From NCBI GenBank assembly GCA_964417935.1, contig CAYQKF010000078.1, positions 1-24,096 of the forward strand: a stretch of 24,096 nt of DNA. Reading direction: 5' to 3'. Source of the DNA: NIOZ-UU13 sp964417935 (lineage in GTDB: Bacteria > Planctomycetota > Phycisphaerae > Sedimentisphaerales > Anaerobacaceae). The position numbers and the translations under genes are program-made. Below the pieces are notes generated by a model, which did no database searches, was not told the origin of the DNA, and saw nothing but the letters and a program-made list of their open reading frames with translations. Below, one piece after another: positions 22,067 to 24,096 of the stretch (positions within the stretch are counted from its first letter, which is position 1; the number at the start of each line of letters is the position of its first letter).

Positions 22067-22201
22067 TTACTCCTTAGAGCCGTCATCGATATGCTGCTGC
22101 TTAATGAGCTCAACAAGCTGCTGTAACACTTTGCTAACACTAATCGAAATATGTATCAGGTTGGTTTGGGCAGCTTCCAATTTTTCAGCCTGAATGTTTA
22201 C
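22067..22201 (-). pseudogene. Short coding-like remnant
   Basis: On the minus strand the frame ending at 22067 reads NIQAEKLEAAQTNLIHIS and then SKVLQQLVELIKQQHIDDG, a regular amphipathic helix. Upstream the same frame runs into the terminator repeat with no good start; TTG within AEKLE is the only one. It may be a decayed gene end or a chance frame. Confidence 0.25.
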
Positions 22202-22212
22202 AATAAAATGAT

Positions 22213-22266
22213 AAAAAGGCCGAGCCAATTCATCCTGAGCATTGTCGAAGGAACAAGCTCGGCCTT
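22213..22266 (-). terminator. Terminator of the sigma factor unit
   Basis: Read on the minus strand, AAGGCCGAGC (22257-22266) pairs perfectly with GCTCGGCCTT (22216-22225), followed by a T run. It lies 17 bases after the stop of the gene at 22284. The 31-base loop contains CCTTCGACAATGCTCAGGATG, the same motif as the dispersed repeats elsewhere in the window. Confidence 0.75.
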
Positions 22267-22283
22267 GGGAATATTCGAATTGT

Positions 22284-23216
22284 CTATTCTTTCTGCTCTT
22301 TTTCCCTGGCAGCCTTAATCTCGTCGGGATGCGCATGAATGAATCCTTCAGGGGTCTCAGGAGTAAATGTGTCGGCAGGCAAATCCGGATTGTAATTGAA
22401 TTGGTCCTGTATGGTAGTGAACGTTTTATCCGGTTGGTCGGTGACCGGCCTGCCATGTTTTTCCATCCGCACTGGTAGCTTAGTCTCCGTATCGAACCAG
22501 ATGCAATCAACCCAATTCTCGGGGTTATCGCCGTACTTGCCGGCACTGATTTCAAACCCTACGCAATTACAGCCTTCAATAACCGTCTGGCCCAACAGCT
22601 TATCTGCTTCATCCAAAAGCCTGACATAGAAACGCATCCTTTCGACGGGCTCGTAATTACCGAAGCTCCCCTCGCCTGTGTGAGTGAAATAGGACTTCAG
22701 GTCATAACGTATGCTGTGTTGCAGTGTTCCGTCTCCGTCAGGCACGTACCACTGTATCTCCCGCAGGAAATCACCATCATAAATATCTCTGCGGTAACTG
22801 TCGCTTGAAACGTAAAGTATGTCCCAAGTGCTGGACGTATGTTCTGAGCCATCGGACATAACAAGCACCGTTTGTTCACGGCAAGTTACACCTTTGATTG
22901 TATCGAGTGCTGCTATAATCTCCTGACTCCAGGCGGCCGGTGGTCCCAGCCACCATTTACCGTTATCCGGGCCGCTGTCGGGCCAAAGGGTTATTCCGCC
23001 GAGGACGATTATTGCAATCGCCGCTGCGGCGGCCAGTTTTGGTATTCTACTTTTCATAATGGTTCTCCATATATTCGACTCTGTTTGAACCGACTTAATC
23101 TTTTCTGATTCGGCTAATGCCGCGGAAATATCATCGTGAACTCTTTTGTCCAAATCGGGGCTGGCTTTAAATTGTATTTTCTTAATCAAGTAGTTTATGT
23201 TATCTACAGGTCTCAT
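22284..23216 (-). CDS. Membrane protein coupled to ECF sigma factor (probable anti-sigma, LolA/RseB-like outer domain)
   Basis: 310 residues. The N-terminal 55 are cytoplasmic and helical (DLDKRVHDDISAALAESEKIK), one membrane segment spans about 59-78 (PKLAAAAAIAIIVLGGITLW), and the rest lies outside. The outer part has the feel of a LolA/RseB-type half-barrel: YRRDIYDGDFLREIQWYVPDG, VDCIWFDTETKLPVRME and the closing LPADTFTPETPEGF. Its ATG overlaps the sigma factor stop (ATGA at 23213-23216), the usual coupling of an ECF sigma and its regulator. No zinc-binding anti-sigma motif (HxxxCxxC) was seen, so the mode of sigma binding is open. The terminator at 22213-22266 ends the unit. Confidence 0.75.
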   Translation of the reverse strand: MRPVDNINYLIKKIQFKASPDLDKRVHDDISAALAESEKIKSVQTESNIWRTIMKSRIPKLAAAAAIAIIVLGGITLWPDSGPDNGKWWLGPPAAWSQEIIAALDTIKGVTCREQTVLVMSDGSEHTSSTWDILYVSSDSYRRDIYDGDFLREIQWYVPDGDGTLQHSIRYDLKSYFTHTGEGSFGNYEPVERMRFYVRLLDEADKLLGQTVIEGCNCVGFEISAGKYGDNPENWVDCIWFDTETKLPVRMEKHGRPVTDQPDKTFTTIQDQFNYNPDLPADTFTPETPEGFIHAHPDEIKAAREKEQKE

Positions 23217-23758
23217 TTTCTTACCTCGCCATTTAACATTGACCGCAGTTTATCCAACGCATACCGGTACCGGCCCTGCACTGTATTGATTGAAACACTC
23301 TGCTGCTGTGCGATTGTCTTGAATCTCATACCGCTGTATGTATGCAATATCAAGACCTCTCGCTGTTCGTACGGAAGCTGCCCAAGAGCCCAGCTTAGCT
23401 GGCGCAATTCTTCGCCGAATATCGTGCTAAATTCCGGGTTGCTCGAATTCGCTTCGACCCGGTTTGCTTCATCCAACGCAACGCCCCGGTGTGTTCGCCT
23501 TGCTTTGTTTCTGTTCCGTGCGTTATTGGCGACACAAGTCGCTAAATAGCCTTTCAGGGTCCCTGTGATTCGAAACTTCCGGGAGGATTCGATAAAAGAC
23601 ACAAAAACATCGTGCACAACGTCCTCGGCGGAACTTACATCATTTAAGAGAGCGGCGGATAATGTTACCAAATCATCTTTGTACTTTTCATAAATGCCCC
23701 GCAGGGCATTACGGTTACCGCGATTGAACTTCCATATAAGCAGCTTATCTTCCAGCAT
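23213..23758 (-). CDS. ECF-type RNA polymerase sigma factor
   Basis: 181 residues with the two domains of extracytoplasmic-function sigma factors. Region 2 (about 18-88) contains AEDVVHDVFVSF, the core-binding and -10 part, and region 4 (about 122-172) has LPYEQREVLILHTYSGMRFKTIA followed by the helix-turn-helix SINTVQGRYRYALDKLR. The linker is short, as expected without region 3. ATG at 23756-23758 follows an AGGAAAA about a dozen bases upstream. It is directly coupled to the membrane protein gene downstream. Promoter targets cannot be told from the window; it probably regulates its own unit. Confidence 0.92.
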   Translation of the reverse strand: MLEDKLLIWKFNRGNRNALRGIYEKYKDDLVTLSAALLNDVSSAEDVVHDVFVSFIESSRKFRITGTLKGYLATCVANNARNRNKARRTHRGVALDEANRVEANSSNPEFSTIFGEELRQLSWALGQLPYEQREVLILHTYSGMRFKTIAQQQSVSINTVQGRYRYALDKLRSMLNGEVRK

Positions 23759-24096
23759 CGAAAAGTTATTTTCCTAAACTTAACTTTGGACAATCGATTG
23801 TCATTTATATAACAACTAAACCGGCTGTTTTAGTATAAAGAAAATTCACTTTTTGTACTATTTTTATCCTTGTGCCACCCAAGACGGTGTGCATCTGCCG
23901 TTTGTAGATGGATTTTTTACTGGAGGACTGTGATAGCTTGATTGATGAATGCCATTGCGAGGAATGAAGCGACGTGACAATCTCAAAAAAATAGGTAGCT
24001 GTCTTCGAATAAAAGGTTCAAATATTAGTTTCAATAGTACGTAGTTGTACTGTCTAATTTCATTTTTGTTCTTTAACCCTTAGCGGAGCCAATAAG
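23759..24096 (-). promoter_or_regulatory. Upstream region of the sigma factor with a perfect palindrome
   Basis: GACAATCGATTGTC at 23789-23802 is a perfect 14-bp palindrome about 31 bases before the sigma factor ATG, a good place for an operator. Further out, about 23950-23990, lies text of the GCCATTGCGAGGAATGAAG type (to GTGACAATCTC), another dispersed repeat. No gene is supported to the window end. Confidence 0.4.

Overview
The window looks like a chromosomal segment of a planctomycete, most likely of the Phycisphaerae/Sedimentisphaerales type. This is an inference. It rests on a Tat-exported lipoprotein sulfatase, an ECF sigma factor translationally coupled to a membrane protein with a LolA/RseB-like outer domain, a DRG-type TGS GTPase, a DUF6485-like Cys-rich protein, a bacterial AP2 domain, and many short dispersed repeats between genes. 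No tRNA, rRNA or CRISPR array was seen.

Layout. 1-284: end of an AP2-domain gene plus a decayed second AP2 end. 359-3401 (minus): a two-gene unit, an N6-adenine DNA methyltransferase followed after one base by a PIN-domain nuclease. 3630-19447 (plus): the leucine pathway genes leuA, leuC, leuD and leuB in the usual A-C-D-B order, but spread over about 15 kb. Between them lie a type IIG restriction-modification fusion, a PhoD-like phosphoesterase, an accessory block (two hypotheticals, a PadR regulator, a conserved unknown and several duplicated repeats) and a sulfatase. 19642-20885: a DRG-type GTPase and a small Cys-rich protein. 21095-21394: a truncated IS66 transposase piece. 21550-23758 (minus): an ECF sigma factor, its coupled membrane partner, a terminator, and a membrane-anchored NTF2/SnoaL-like frame without a normal start.

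How it works together. LeuA makes 2-isopropylmalate, LeuC with LeuD isomerises it, and LeuB oxidises and decarboxylates it to the leucine precursor. Upstream of leuA, a good promoter lies about seven bases before an unannotated 27-codon frame holding six Leu codons, four of them in a row, that ends in a perfect hairpin. This is best read as a leucine leader peptide that controls leuA by attenuation, probably on a leaderless transcript.

The most unusual parts are that leader; the methyltransferase-PIN pair, whose methyltransferase carries an extra C-terminal segment that might restrain the nuclease; and a PadR gene bracketed by two 102-bp direct repeats that each contain two copies of the same palindrome, probably its operators.
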